From contig DATBJJ010000077.1 in assembly GCA_036556425.1 (NCBI GenBank), forward strand, positions 1-64,000: a DNA stretch of 64,000 nt, given 5' to 3'. This stretch comes from DATBJJ01 sp036556425. Its GTDB lineage: Bacteria; Acidobacteriota; Vicinamibacteria; Vicinamibacterales; 2-12-FULL-66-21. This document shows positions 62,101-64,000 of the stretch, one piece after another; the first letter of the stretch is position 1, and the number at the start of each line of letters is the position of its first letter. The notes under the pieces were generated by a model. It saw nothing but the letters and a program-made list of their open reading frames with translations. It had not been told where the DNA came from and ran no database searches. The position numbers and the translations under genes are program-made.

Positions 62101-64000
<1,900 letters not shown>

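Overview
The window is GC-rich, gene-dense bacterial chromosome with short gaps and many 1-8 nt stop/start overlaps. Protein family content suggests an Acidobacteriota member, perhaps Vicinamibacteria. This is inference: no rRNA lies in the window. The supporting signs are a COG1964-type radical SAM protein related to tetraether or membrane-spanning lipid synthases, a TonB-less carboxypeptidase-regulatory-like outer-membrane barrel, and dispersed intergenic hairpin repeats. I see no tRNA, rRNA, CRISPR array, transposase or prophage gene. No gene-free stretch exceeds 300 bp.

Layout. (1) 1-2210, minus: an oligopeptide-type ABC ATPase, cut by the window edge, overlaps a methylmalonyl-CoA mutase large-subunit gene. 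(2) 2270-2861, plus: a self-contained unit made of a consensus promoter, a leader that folds as a three-way junction and can instead pair with the Shine-Dalgarno, a 104-residue unknown protein and an intrinsic terminator. (3) 2796-4715, minus: the COG1964-type radical SAM protein. (4) 4758-25068: a large lipid or polyene biosynthesis cluster. It has an AMP ligase, FabZ-like dehydratase, DUF2062-methyltransferase fusion, lysophospholipid-type acyltransferase, family 2 glycosyltransferase, MMPL exporter, B12-type radical SAM protein, LolA-like carrier, a ketosynthase without catalytic residues, ketoreductase, acyl carrier protein, polysaccharide deacetylase, a LolA-like/beta-barrel fusion, a PHP phosphoesterase, a catalytically complete ketosynthase and a flavin halogenase-like protein. 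The core resembles aryl polyene, xanthomonadin and flexirubin loci, but the combination is unusual.

(5) 25146-31214, minus: glgC, eno, gpmI and a multi-pass membrane protein as one operon. (6) 31452-34546, plus: a secreted protein and an outer-membrane barrel. (7) 34637-39042, plus: a PDZ-containing histidine kinase and its NtrC-type sigma-54 regulator. (8) 39039-47604, minus: a cell-surface glycan locus with a STAS protein, a UbiA-family phosphoribosyltransferase, a DUF362 protein, a basic-tailed unknown protein and four GT4 glycosyltransferases in two paralogous pairs. (9) 47788-52861, minus: an RND pump, its fusion protein and a small barrel protein. (10) 53025-53683, minus: a zinc-ribbon protein and ribosomal protein S21. 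(11) 53967-64000: purine biosynthesis genes purD, purE, purB, purS, purQ and purL (cut by the edge), with mtaB, rlmN and an M16 peptidase among them.

How they work together. In region 4 the ligase would load a starter, the ketosynthase pair with reductase and dehydratase would extend a chain on the carrier protein, the acyltransferase and glycosyltransferase would attach it to a carrier lipid or sugar, and the MMPL exporter, LolA-like protein and LolA/barrel fusion would move it to the outer membrane. Heptad repeats, usually palindromic, lie between purD and purE, between purS and purQ and upstream of glgC. The one before purQ appears to supply that gene's Shine-Dalgarno.
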